Below are positions 20,774-33,379 of a DNA stretch of 64,000 bases, piece after piece. Every line of letters starts with the position of its first letter. The first letter of the stretch is position 1. The stretch spans positions 868,001 to 932,000 of the forward strand of contig JAGUCH010000004.1 of assembly GCA_019096065.1 (NCBI GenBank), given 5' to 3'. This DNA is from Paracyclopina nana (lineage: Eukaryota > Arthropoda > Copepoda > Cyclopoida > Cyclopettidae). A program made the position numbers and the translations under genes. Under the pieces are notes generated by a model. It did not search any database and was not told the DNA's origin. It saw only the letters and a list, made by a program, of their open reading frames with translations.

Positions 20774-21281
20774 GGATCGCCACAGACTTATTGCAAGACG
20801 AAGAACGCTTTCTTTTCGCACGTATTTAAGCGCGTTTTCTGTAACTTTTCGCACTTTGTACTTTCATCGCGTTGCAACTTTCTCACTTTATAACTCGCAC
20901 TTTTCCGCAGTCTTCGCAGACTTTTCCACTTTTTCAAGAACTAGCAGACTTTTCGAGGCCTCGTAGACTTTTCGAGGCCTTGAAGACTTTTTTAAAGCCG
21001 GCTTTTGCACTTGCACTCGTCTTGTTTTTATTTTGATCTGATCTCAAAGCTTCCAATATACTCGAGTATATACTATAGTACTTGTATTCTATATATATGT
21101 AATAAAGAATTCGAATTCAAGTGGAGTAGTAGGTATTAGCAAAGCCGTTACCTTCATCTGACAGCGCTCCCAGACTTTACGTAGATGCACGTAATAAAAA
21201 GAGGCTTTTTTACACGAAATTTGGCCGATTTCAGACCGGATTTTTCTGGTAGCGCGCCTTGTTTACTAAAAAGTCCAAAAC
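20774..21281 (+). other. 3' UTR and spacer between the two antisense genes
   Basis: This holds no gene. It carries short imperfect repeats of AGACTTTTCGAGGCCT (about 20905-20990), a TA-rich stretch near 21055-21100, AATAAA at 21101 and the presumed promoter of the next antisense gene. Confidence 0.5.
21101..21106 (+). terminator. AATAAA signal of the antisense gene at 19724-20773
   Basis: AATAAA lies about 330 bp after the stop codon on the plus strand. Confidence 0.4.
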
Positions 21282-21990
21282 ATGGCGGGCTTCCTACACG
21301 GCTTGTTCGTAAGTTTTTATTTCGATTAAAATCCGGTGAATCCTTTCGTTAAACTGTATCTTTTTCATTGGGAATGCAGAATCCTTCTACTACAACGGTG
21401 GCGCCAGCCACCGAGGCTCCCGTAGGGGCGCCCCCCGCGGCCGAGTCCGCGGCGGGGTGGCCCCAGCCACCTGCGGCCCCGCCCGCAGGCCCTTTGGGCC
21501 ATCAGGAGGCGTGTCCTCCCTGCCCCGTTCAGGGCTTCGTAAGTGCATTATTCGTTATCTATTTGGTCAAAGCTCGACTTTTTTCTCGTATTACAGGCCG
21601 AAGAGATCCTCTAGGGCGTGGCCCTGAACGTGGCAGGGGCGGCCACGTATTACGTGGTGGTGCTCCCCGCCCTCGTCTGGGTCCACCGGACGAAGCCGAG
21701 AGGCCTCTACCGGCTTGTCAGCCGCGTGTGGGCGGAGCCCGAGGACCTCCCCCGCATTTCTGCGTGGGTCCTCCGCATGATGGGCGTGGCGGAGGCGGAC
21801 CCCCTCGAAGGAGTCGTCTAGTAAGTCTAACTTATTCACTTAAGCTATCACAGCTTCACTATATTCATCTTATCTTTTGCAGAAATCGTCTCGTTATCGG
21901 TAGGCCACCGCACCGGCCAGGGCTGGCCCCAACGTGGCCCAAGGCCAGCCCGCCCCCCTCGCCTGGAGGCCTCCCTTACGGGACAATAAA
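21282..21990 (+). pseudogene. GC-rich antisense membrane-protein gene, probably spliced, looks interrupted
   Basis: This plus-strand gene in an otherwise AT-rich element is strikingly GC-rich. An ATG at 21282 opens a short hydrophobic start, followed by a GT-AG interval and a Pro/Ala/Thr-rich segment ending in two close cysteines. After another GT-AG interval of about 60 bp comes a segment with one likely transmembrane helix and a basic, Arg-rich flank. The same order (Thr/Pro-rich region, intron, transmembrane helix, basic tail) is seen in the gene at 19724-20773, so the two look like divergent paralogues or functional analogues. AATAAA lies at 21985. It appears to carry about one break. The family is not recognised. 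Confidence 0.4.
21985..21990 (+). terminator. AATAAA signal of the GC-rich antisense gene
   Basis: This AATAAA on the plus strand directly follows the coding region at 21282-21985. Confidence 0.4.
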
Positions 21991-22256
21991 GTCCACGTTC
22001 ATTGTACTTTTGTGTCTACTGTGTTTACCGCAACTCATTTCGCGTTTACCTCAGCAGATAGCTCAGCCTTATGAAGCTCAGCACCTTTCTAGTCAAGTTC
22101 AGCAGTTCATTATCATAGCCAAGCACATTTCGAGTCCAATTTTTTACATTTCATGGCCAAAAGGACCGTAGACCATATCTCAGGCGTCAAGAATTGCATT
22201 TTATTAGCGAATCATTAGCGGCCCAAATCCACAGATTCGGGCCTGTAAATAAGCTA

Positions 22257-23358
22257 GCATTCCAGCTCGACCTTGACGGCCTTGACACTGCAAACGATGC
22301 TTCAATGTTCAAGAAAAGCGTTCACTATAGCCCTGCATTCCAGCTCGGGCTTGATGCAGCACCATATTTGAGTGTCTGTGATTACTACCGGCCAAGCGTT
22401 GGTGCTTATGGGCTACCAATGCCAATTTGGCATCCTTTTTTTCCTTGGGCATTCCGGCTCGGCCTTGAGTGCGGCGAAGGAAACGTAGTCCCTACAGGAC
22501 TGGAAAACCGGCCGTATGTCATTGCACATAGCAAAAGCAAGCTCAAGCACTAGGCAATGGCACAATATTCTTTTCCATATCAGGCTAGAAGACGTGTATT
22601 TTTCATTTTCTCACATGTCAGTCTACAATGTGTGCTGACCTAGCTTGTTTTGCTAGTGCTGTGTTTAGCGTAAATTGAGTTCTCCACCAAAAAAGAGGGG
22701 ATTCATGTGGCAACTGCAAGATAGCCATATTTCAGCACTTCTTTTATTTAACAATATGCCTAATCTTTGTGCACTTTGAACCTTTTCTTCTGTTAGTCCA
22801 TCTGGCGATCATTAGCGGTATCATTATAACATTAGTCATTTTCATTCTCTTGACTTTTATGCAACGTTTTATTTTATTCCTTGTACCCGCATAATAAATC
22901 CCGGAATTTGAGTCACCACTCGAGCCAAGTATGGCCATTTTTGAGTTTAGTTAGGTTCAAAAACCTTCCCAGGTGAATTGTAGGTGCACCGGCGGTTCCA
23001 ATCTTCATTGTTCGTTTCAGCCTTGGGCAAAACGTTTTTGGTTCGTGGTTAGGCGCATGGTGGCGCCACCATTCTACATCTCCAAGCGAAGCCGCTCAAA
23101 CTGGATTTTTCTAGTGTGGGAGCGTCTCTGGATTTTTGTTCCATAACAACTTTTTGCCCCCCTTGGAGTCGGGTATCTGTTCGACAAAAGCTGGCTCAGC
23201 GTCTTTGCGCAATGCAACTCACATTTCAGTCTATCTTGCTCAAATGTTTTTTTGTCTAGCCATTTTGAACAGACTCATAGATTATGTTTTATCTGTTATC
23301 ACTGACTTGCATAGCTATTATAGCATTATAGCTCTGCATTCCAGCTCGGTCTTGATGC
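22257..23358 (+). repeat. Dispersed 23-bp motif in noncoding block (right unit)
   Basis: Copies start at 22257, 22335, 22449 and 23336. The surrounding 22172-23632 region has no convincing gene. It separates the antisense gene at 21282-21990 from the plus-strand TATA box at 23633. Confidence 0.5.
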
Positions 23359-23632
23359 GTGCATCAAGTTCGGGTGCTCATAACCGAAATTAATTTAAAA
23401 GATTGAGGTTGTCAGCACCGATCTTTTCAGCTAATTTCGGTTAGCACTAATAATAATATATGAAGCAGATTTTGCGACATTTATGTGCTAGTGTTCAGGT
23501 TTATAGTTTTGTGTAGTCGTTTGCCATATCCAGTTTTTTCTAGAAATTTTGTTTACAATACTTTCTCAGAGCACGAGGGCGCTCAAATTTTGTGAAATTT
23601 TTGGGGCGCAGGCTGCATTTCCTGCGGCTACG

Positions 23633-23709
23633 TATATATACTCCCCCCTCCACAATTTTCTGCATTTTGTGGGAACTGCAGTGAGCAGTCACACAAAATT
23701 CAGGTAAGT
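23633..23709 (+). promoter_or_regulatory. Plus-strand TATA box, short exon and splice donor (right unit)
   Basis: This is an identical copy of the 1351-1427 arrangement, with TATATATA at 23633 and CAG|GTAAGT with the donor at 23704. Confidence 0.4.
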
Positions 23710-23814
23710 ATGTTTTCGAATCTTTTACTATAAAAGATCTTATCGGCTAGGCTAATTTTATTCAATGTTATTTAAACGATGGCGCCCGTGGGCACCATCC
23801 ATGATATCAATAAC

Positions 23815-25340
23815 CTAAATCGTGCCATAGTAAGAAGAGAAACGCGGCACATATTGAACTTTATTTTCATTTAGAATTACAATTTCGTTTGTCACACATA
23901 GACTGTTGGGCAAATGAAATGTAAAATGGTATTTTATGGGGAAACACTTGTTCACCTCCAAGATACCCCAGTTGTATCCAAAGCTGATGAGTTCACCAGC
24001 ATATAGGTTTTTTGTTGTCTTTAGTAGCCACAAAGGAGCGGCCCATTCCAATAGAGAGTGGGTCCCTACATTTTGTTGAGGCATGAAGACCATAGTTTGG
24101 GCTGATTATTCGCCCAGGCACAAAGCTGTACTTAGTATTTCAAGATCCCTTTTTAGGGAGATGAATCCCATTTTTGTACAGATTTTCATGTTCCATCCTA
24201 CTCAAAGTCTGGAGGCGTCACGCCTAGACCTGCGTTATGCAACCAGGTTGGTCGAGACACTCTGATATTATAGGCACAGTAGTCGTTGCAACAGAGTTTG
24301 TGTTTTATGGCATATACTACTGTGGTATCGTTTCCATGCCAGAACATGTGTGATTTATAATCATCTTTTTTATCGATGCCCATTCCTCATTTCAGAGGGT
24401 GTGCAACTTTTCCTAAGTTCTTCTGAGAGTTTTCAATATCGTTCCAAGATTTTATATAATAATGCGGCCAACACAAATCCTCTTACGTATTGTGAGGTTT
24501 ATTGTGTCCCACTTGCACAGTGCCTAGTGCCAACTTTTGCTGTACTAAGGTACGAATGTCCCAGTGGCTATCAACCCACGCGAGGCATGGAGTGGATAGC
24601 GGTTCCATTTGGACACAGCTCAGTGGAGCTTTAACCATAGTTTTCAAAACATAACTATTCAGATGGGGCAGTAGCCCCTCTGGTATTACGCCCATCTGCA
24701 ACTTCCCTCTTGCATGGCGTGTTCATAGTACTCTACTTTATATAACTTATATAACAGTTAACTTTATTCAGGCCAATCGGCCCATTGTTTATCGTAAGCT
24801 TGACCTCCTACTATAGTAGTATGGGGCAAGCACACGTAAGTACCGGTCAAAGCTTGATTTGCATCGGTATTTGTCAGTAAACAGGACAAAATTATTTGTC
24901 CCATCAATACCAATACTGTAAAAATAACCTACACAAACTTCATTTATTTTGTCAAAGCAAGCGAGGTTTGGTTTGTTGTTGGATTGAACAAGCCTTAGAG
25001 GAAGTCCGAGTCCAATGCCTTGTTGGCATCCATCATTTTTATACATACTTTTAGAACCGCTAACGAACTGCAGAGAGTATGTTTCGTTAGTTGTTTTCTT
25101 GCTGTCAATGTACTGTTCAGCAACTTATCACCTTTATGCATATTGTACCTTACTGGCGGGCATGTGAAGAGACATTGCCCGTTCGTATCCATTTCTATGA
25201 TCTTTTTGGCAAGTGGCCAAATTCAGGTCCGCAATCGACATTTTGCATTAACTTACTTTTGGGTGCGCTTGATTGGTAAAACGGTGCGCCCATATTGGAC
25301 TGACAAAGTAAAGGTAGTGACCCCATAAAATATGGGAACT
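23815..25340 (-). other. Minus-strand ORF cluster downstream of pol (right unit)
   Basis: This is the counterpart of 1533-3060. About 0.9 kb of it (24140-25040) differs from the left copy by roughly 3%, while the flanks are almost identical. Where the minus frames can be compared, most differences change the amino acid. The function is not recognised and it looks broken or spliced. Its position between pol and the accessory block fits an old envelope-like or accessory gene. Confidence 0.4.
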
Positions 25341-25375
25341 ACAATTACCGTCATCACGTCCGTACTTACAAAACT

Positions 25376-28300
25376 CTATTTAAACTTCTTAAAAGCTAGC
25401 TTGTATAGTTCATCATAGGTGAGACGCAGCCGCTTCATTTCATTTATGTTGCTATCATCTTGGTGATCCATGCCAGTCGCTTTAAGAAACTGAATATAAT
25501 CAGGGACTGCAGCCATGTTTTTATTCAGTTTCCAATTAGGAATTACCTCTTCTAGTAACTCTCTCTCTTTTTGATCAGGCCTTTCCCTCGTATTTGTAAA
25601 TCTAACACGGGCGAATTCCTTGTCCTCCCGATCTAAAGGAGCTATTCGTGGAATATTAGGGAAGTATTTTTGTTCTTTACCAGCTTTACTTTTCTCTTTC
25701 CCATACTTTCTTATGCCCGCTAACCTTCTGTAATCTACAGTTTCTTTTCTCTCCCGCAGTTGTCGTTTGGGAAGGATCCGTATTGGAGTGGGCTCACTAA
25801 TCTCAGGTTCAACTGTTGGTTGGACAGCGGCCGAGGATTCTGGTTCCTTTGGTTCGGCGAATGATGTGGCTGCCGAACTACTCGGCTGGTCAGAGGACAC
25901 CAAAATGTTCGTGTCAAGGAGCTGTTGAACATTCTGTGAAGGACTTGTATCCTGTTCAGTTGTCAATGCTGCTTCGGAACGAGTCAATGCTTCAGAGGGA
26001 TCAGGCTGAGCAATCGCAGGAGGGCCCGCAGGTACGTTCTTTTTATTATACTTTTGAAACCCTGCCAGGGAGCGATAGTTAACGTTTTCTTCTCCTTAGG
26101 TTATGAGGAAGAAAACTTAATGGGGACAACTTTTCTGGTTCATACGGAGCTCGTACAGCAGCCTCAGGTGGCTTCTGAGTACCCGGTTGTGGAACTACCG
26201 GGCCAGTTTGCTTGACAGTGGGGTGTGCAACCTCAGGAGTAGCTTGATGAGCAAGGTGCTCCTTTTCAGTCATAGCCAGGTCACCCAAAGGTGTAACCTT
26301 TGCCGAGGAGTGCTCAAGTACGTTTGTGCTTGGCACAGTTTGTGGTACTCCCGCATTTGGTAACTCACTATTTCTTGGTTGCAAATCAGGTTTTCTGACC
26401 GGACTTTTCATTATAGTATACCGAACTTGAGGCTCCCCTCCTTCAGCTCCATAAATCTCCGGTTTCGGGGCACTGGGCCCTTCCATAGGATTATCGATTG
26501 GTGGAGAGGGAGGCCGTTTACGTGGTGAGAGTTCTAACTGGCGTCGTACAATATCGATTGCTTTTTGAACATTCTGTTTAATGCTTTTTGTCAGCGGTGT
26601 ACGCCGCAGATTTTTACGAGCTGTATAATAAATTGTGGTTGTGTCATCACTATCACTACTTTCATTTTCATCGTCGTGTGTATTTCCGCCGAATGGATCA
26701 GTAGGCAGTGCTAATTGCATACTTTCCAGGCCAGCAGATAAAGATTCTAAATCAGTGTCAAATTTGGAAGGTGCGATGAAAGATGCTGCTTTTTCAACAA
26801 CCTCCTCTATATTATCATTGTCCTTATTAGGAGTTGCAGACATACTTTGGTCAGGAGTGTGATATTTCTCCGGACTTTCAGGTATATCTGGCACACGTTG
26901 ATCACGGTATTGGCCACGAAAGGCCCACTTTACAGGGCTGACCCCTGCAAGTGTCCCTTCACTGACGTTCGAGCGATCAGGAGTACTAATATGGTCAGGT
27001 TTGACACTTGGTAAATTCGGGTATAATCGTTCTTGTTGGGCCATTTCTGCAAAAGTAGGAGGGCCACGTTGGCTTAAGGCCAGCATGTCCTCATAAAATG
27101 CTTCATTGGGCCCTGTATTTGCACTTAGTGCAATTGCTTGTTCAATAAAATCATCAGTGCCAGTGTCAGACAAAGAATCACTAGCTTCTTTGTGGAGAAT
27201 ATTATTACCAGCATTGTCAGCTAGGTATTTTTCTTCTAACTTCTTACGGTCATATTGTTCCCATTGCTTTTGCACGAGTTGTTTATTTTCCTCCTGTATT
27301 CGCAAAATATCTGAGGGCTTAAACAAGCTCGCTGCCTTTTGCATGAGGATAGAACCAGAGCGCTTATAGGTTTGGTGAATCGCACTTGGCTCTGTGTCCA
27401 TTGATGTGGACTGTGATATCAATGAGCTTTGCGAGGCCACTATACTAGAGGCCTTTGTGTGACCCCGCAAACTATAATCATGACTTTCAGGGGCTGCCCC
27501 TTCAAGAAATTCAATAACCTCATTCCTTGCTTTTTTACGTAGAATTTCTTCCGGAGTGTAAGGTCGTTTCAAGAGGTTGGACAACTTTTCCGGAAGAAAT
27601 CTATATAGTTCGTGGAATCGGTATAACTTTACATGATCTAAGCTTACTTCACGAGTAAGCCCATCATAAAGATACGGCTTTACAGTCACAGTTGAATGCT
27701 GTCCAATGTCTATGACTTCAAATAAATCATCCATAAATTTATACCGTTGTTTATTTATGGGGTGTTTTATAACCAAAACTAAAGATCCAATCTCAGGTTT
27801 AAAGGAAGGCCTTTCAGTAGCCTTCATTTTTTCTAAGTGGAACTGTTCTTCTAGATCATATTCGCGCATGCGTTGACGCCATTCAGCTTTATGAATTTTG
27901 TCCTCGCTTTCACTAAGTATTTCAAACACATCCCGTCCTAAGTGATAGAACGGCATTTTATCGAAAAATAATGAGAAAGGTGTGGGGGTGATCTTCACCC
28001 CGTTATCATCAGTATATGCCAAATAAGTAAGAGGGCGGTTATTTATTGCGTAAATAGAAGTCTTAAACACATCGCATAACTTCATATTGTATGAGTTCGA
28101 GTTTAAGACTAATGCACTCCTTATTATTCGTATAGCATTTTCAGCGTAAGCGTTCGAATGCTTGTATGGCGATAAAGTTCGGTAATGACATAACTCCTTA
28201 ATTTTATAACGATCAACAAGGCGTTGGAGGGCCTTATTAGTCGTTAGCTGGGCACCATTATCTGCAAGTAATGTTTTTGGCACCCCAAACAAAGAAATTA

Positions 28301-31300
28301 CTTCTTCCATAGCATTCGCTACCTGCTTATATTTAGCATCCAATAGTGGTTTAGCAATTATCATCTTAGAGTAAACATCGACAAATACTAACAGGTCTTT
28401 TGCGGAAGACCCTTTGACTAAAGTGTCATCGAACTTGGCCAAATCAATCATTACCAATTCCCATGGCTGAGTCGGGATGCGGAAACGCCCCTTCCCAACA
28501 AACCTAGTGTTTGCTTGGCGGTATAAAGCGCAATGCATGCACGCACCAATAATTATACGACTGATTCTGGCTGAGTAAGTTGAATACATAGATTGGGTAA
28601 AAAGGGTGTTGGTCTTTTTACTCCCCAAATGGTTATGTAACAGATGAATACATGCCATAAGGTACACACAGTTAGGCATACTCATATACACTTTTGTATT
28701 AGTAGCAACACTGAAGGGTAACTTTACATTCTTGCGTATAACCAACAAGGCACCATCAAGAACTCGATATTTTACCGCAACGTCTAATGGAACTTTCTCT
28801 GGAGGCGAAAGCATAATTAAATTTATTATCTTTTGTGTCTCTTCACAATTTTGTTGCAACTTAATGAGTAGGTTGCGGGTAATTCCTGGTAAATGTGGCG
28901 ATATTCGCCGTTTAACAGTTACTGTATCTACTCTTAAGTTATTTTCTATATGATTTACTGGTGAGTCAAAATCAGCTTCACCATGAAATGAATGAGATAA
29001 TTTTGAAAGTATCTCGTCTTCAAGAAATTCATCATCATCATGTTTTGCTTGAAGTAAGGTTGACGTGTCGTCGTGCACAAATGGCGGCTTCGTGCCGATC
29101 ATGTCAACCCATTTGTCATTTAGGCAATGCAACCTTTTCTGGAGTAGAGTCTTACTCATAGTTCCAGAATTCACAAGTGTATCATACACGTGTGTAAGTA
29201 ATTCCTGGGTTGTAAGCACCTTATCTTTGATCGCATCGGGTAGAGGGTATTTATTTGAATAAATATCCTTAGTAATCTGTCCCGCAATAGAGTAAGGCGC
29301 ATAAAATACAGTTTCACCTTCTGGTGTTTGATGGTATTTATTTAATAATACATCAACTACTTCTACCTCTGTGCGAGGTACAGCCCTCAATTTCCATGCT
29401 ACAGGCAGGGAATAAATACGAGCTGCTAATCTATGAGTAAATGCATCTTTACCAGTAAACGAACTAGCCAGCACGCTGGCTATTGATAGACAATCCGTAA
29501 CTATGACTAGTCGCTCATAGGCGAATAGTATGCTTTTAAAATGGTTTATCATTGTTAAAACTCCTAATGCTTCACGCTGAAACGAGTGGTACGAGAGGCA
29601 AACTGATAAAGGAAAGCGTGCGCTGTGTGCACCAACACACACAGCTTTACCATCCTCATTCACCTCCATTAATAAAGCTGAGGTGCTAATTACCCCAGAA
29701 TCAACCACTAGATAGCCTTCTTTAAAACGTGGTAGTGCCAACGACATTCCAGTTTTAATCTCGTCTATTACTTTATAGAAACATTTTTCCTGGAAAGCAG
29801 TGAAAGTGAACTTCCCTGTTTTTCCTTGTGCTGTCTGTAATACATCAAGCAGTGGAGCTGTGTATGTAGCCATATTGGGGCAATACTGGCTTAACCAGTT
29901 TGTCATTCCAATAAACTTTTGCAGCTGTTTCTTAGTTGTGGGAATAGGGAAATCATCAAATGCAGACCTGAATTTATCGGGCATTCGCATAGTCATAATC
30001 CCATTTTCGTCAATAGATATTAGGTGCCCTAAGACTGTAGCTTCTTTAACACCTAATTGTGTCTTTTTAATTTGTAATAGGGCATTTAAGTCCTTGAGGC
30101 TTTGAAACAACTTCCTCAAATCACCTAAATGTCGTATGTAATCATCCAATGTAGCAGGCCTAGGCTTGCCAGGGTTCTTACAGGCCACAACCAAATCGTC
30201 TACATATACACATGTAAAGGGCAATATCTCAGGGTTAAGGGCCTGTTGGAGGAGCTCTGCGAACATTCTCGGAGCAATGGCGATCCCTTGTAGGCATGAC
30301 TTACTTTTTAGAAAGACTGATCTATATATACTGCGAGGGGACGTTACTGCAAAGCAGCACATATCAGCACTATCAGAGTCCACAGGTAAGTTATCGTATC
30401 CGGATGTTACATCGAAAGATGACATTAAACACGAATTAGATAACATCCCTAGCAAGGTAGGGATAGGAGGCACTATGTGCTCCGAGGTCGTAAATATCAG
30501 GTTTTTATTAAAAGATGTTAAGTCAACCAATAGCCGAGGCTTGCGTTGCTTCATGGGCAGCTTTTCATCATTTGGCCTTGAAGTCAAGAAACAAGGGCAA
30601 GCCGAGTACCTATTAAGTGACTTATCCACAATCTCAATTAATCCAGATGACAGCATTAATGCTATTTTACGGTCAACCTGCGTAGTTTCATACTCCGACA
30701 TGTTAAATACTTTTGGCACCAATGGTTTATCATCCTTTAACTGGAACTTCATGGGTTCGACATTCCATAGCCTATATGATCTAGGATCCTCCGAGAATAT
30801 AGTCTTATATTCTATTAAGAGGTCCCTAAAGTCTTCTCTGACCTCATCCGGAATGTGTTCTAGATCCATGTTCAAGATCGTTTCTGGTTTCAATGGAAAT
30901 GTGTAACCTGCTACTCCATTTAAAACACGGAGAGGGTCAAATTCACTAGGGAATTTCAGAAGGAGATTATAAACCTCATCATATAGTTTTTGGTTATTTT
31001 TCTCATCCTTAGAGAGCTCCAGGCTAGCTGATACAAGGTCTAGTTCAGAAGGACTTTTCAGGACTGTTTGTCTGACACTGGTATCCACAATAGGACCTTC
31101 GTAAATAGTAGTGAAGCTCTTAAGTGGCACTTTGATGCCCATGTTCTTTGCCAAGCAAGGCTTGCACGAGCAACCATGTGGTTCAAGTACAAATGGTATA
31201 AATTTACCAAATTTTGTCTTTATATCCTCTTCGGTAAGGTCATCAGGGTACATTTGTAACCCAGATAACACTAGCAATGCAGCGGTGGTTGCCATACAAA

Positions 31301-33377
31301 GTGGGTCACCTACATGCACATCGCCATCCATAAGTGTTCTGATCCACACGTCGTCGGCCACATTTTGGTACCGTAATTGACCAATTATTATGTACATAAG
31401 CGTGGTTAAGTAGCCAATATTCTCAGCATGTTCGCTAGGGACATGGAATATTAACTCAACATTGTTGGACAACTTAAACATGATACCATGAGCTCCAAGA
31501 ACATTTAGTTCAAAATACTTATCTAGTTCATTTCTTTGATAAGCAAGTGGGTAATTCTCATACTCATGTATCATCATAGTTATTATGACCCTATCCATCC
31601 CAGTGAGGTAGGATTCAATAGGACACAAGGCAATGGTCATACATGGTGGGCAAATATACTTATATTTTAGCCATACTACTTTAAGTTTATCCACCATCAT
31701 ATTCATCTTTATTACAATGCGCTTTTGTTCGCCAGACAAAAGTTTATGTCCTGGGACAATAACAGCCCACGGTAATTCATCCCATTTTTCTCGTTTCATA
31801 AATTTGCTAATTATCACATCAGTTATCTCTTCGTAACCGTCACTTTGGTTAGCTGAGATAAATACGTAATTTCCTTTCCTACTAATCATAGGCTTGTGGC
31901 TTCCCCTTAATGGCTCATAGGCATTGAAAAAATGCATATCAGTAAAGGAAAGTCCATTTATATCAGTAAACTGCACAATTACGTGCGAATCTAAATAATT
32001 GCAGTAACATGACTCCATTTCATGCTCCAGGGCCTTTAAACTAATGTTAGCCACATGGGCTGCAACCGTACTCTTAAATTTCTGTTTCTTGACAATCCTG
32101 GCTCGCCCAATCACTGCATGTGCATTTAAGTAGATGGGATCCTCAGTATTGTTCCCAATATTTACTGGGAAAGTACCTTTACGAGTGACAGCAGTAAGTG
32201 CCCCCTCAGAGGTCACTCCGCGGTACTCGTTACTAGGCATAAAGTTTAAGTACTTATCCACCAATCCGGAATAGACATTTTTCTGGTGATGTGTACGACC
32301 AAGGTCGTCATCTTCGTCAGAGTCAGAATCTATTTGAATGTCATTACTGATGACAGGTAAATCATGAGGTAAACTAGCCATGGTGGTCACTTCTTCCCCA
32401 GGGAGTAGAGTGATCCCTTCATTTATTGCCACTGGGTAGAAGGCCTCTTTTGATAGTAATAGTGGAATTTTCTTATGCTTAGATTTTCCAGGGAAATCCA
32501 TAAAGTGCTTTCCATCTTTACTAGTCATCCGGACATTATTGTCCACTAATAACGAGTTTCCTATCATTAATAGTGTATCGCAATCAGATACAAGGAAAAC
32601 AGCCTGTCTGATTAAAACACGATTCCCAAATGCAACTTGGATAGAGACAGCTTCATTCCCTGGGAATTCTTCCCCATTAAAGTTCTTAATTACATAATTA
32701 GTTTCGACCCGAGGTAGAGTGTAACCAATTTTGTCTTCGATCAGTTTTACAAGAGTGCGTGATATTATCTGCACCATTGCTCCACTGTCAAATAAAGCAT
32801 GCAAACGTATTTTTCCAGTTATTTCTACTGGTATAAAATACCTTTCACAAACATTATGTAGTTTTAATGAGTATATACTCAGTACGTCATCTTCAAGTTC
32901 CGGATTCGGTAAAGGTTCAAAATGTGTTACTGGCTCTGCTTCATTAGCATTTACTGAGGCCAGATGTGTAACGATACCATCATTACTACAAGTTTTTTGC
33001 TCATCACTCGTGCTACCTTTTACAAAGTAGTACCATAAAGCTATTATTGCTCCACTACAGATTACTGTAATTGGCCAATAATCCCAACCAAATAAGCAAT
33101 ATTGACATATTGTTATTGCAAACAGTATTATGCTAATCTCAATTACAGTCATAGTATGCTGATGGACAAACCGACTTTTTCTACCCCTTATTGCAAGGAC
33201 CAGAGCCTTTTTGTCCTCACTTCCACGAGTCATAATTTCGGCATTTTTCACAGATTGCTCCTTTAAATAATCAAAGTAAGCTCGTCCTACTTCTTTGTTA
33301 CATTCTCCCCTCATAAATGAAGGCAAGATGTAACTATCTTTAACATTCTTATTGGGAGTTTTTGTACTTGGTCCCAT
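25376..33377 (-). CDS. pol: Pol polyprotein (right unit)
   Basis: This is the same domain set as the left unit: transmembrane hairpin, DSGA protease, YVDD reverse transcriptase (about 30205), RNase H, zinc-finger DDE integrase and the long Pro/Ser/Glu-rich tail. It differs from the left copy at only a handful of positions over 8 kb. It looks nearly whole, with about one break. The tail holds two copies of a basic motif of the form YRxLAGxxKY about 110 residues apart. I know of no such tail in described gypsy Pol proteins, though post-integrase extensions are common in the group. Confidence 0.85.
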
Positions 33378-33379
33378 TA
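33375..33379 (-). promoter_or_regulatory. TAATG stop-start overlap between gag and pol (right unit)
   Basis: The same overlapping stop and start is kept in the right-hand unit. Confidence 0.6.

Noticed and set aside
22194-22553. 119-codon plus-strand frame beside the retroelement block (also 24-272)
   Set aside because: It is built partly from the repeated noncoding motif and shows no protein-like features; identity between units is uninformative because the whole unit is duplicated.
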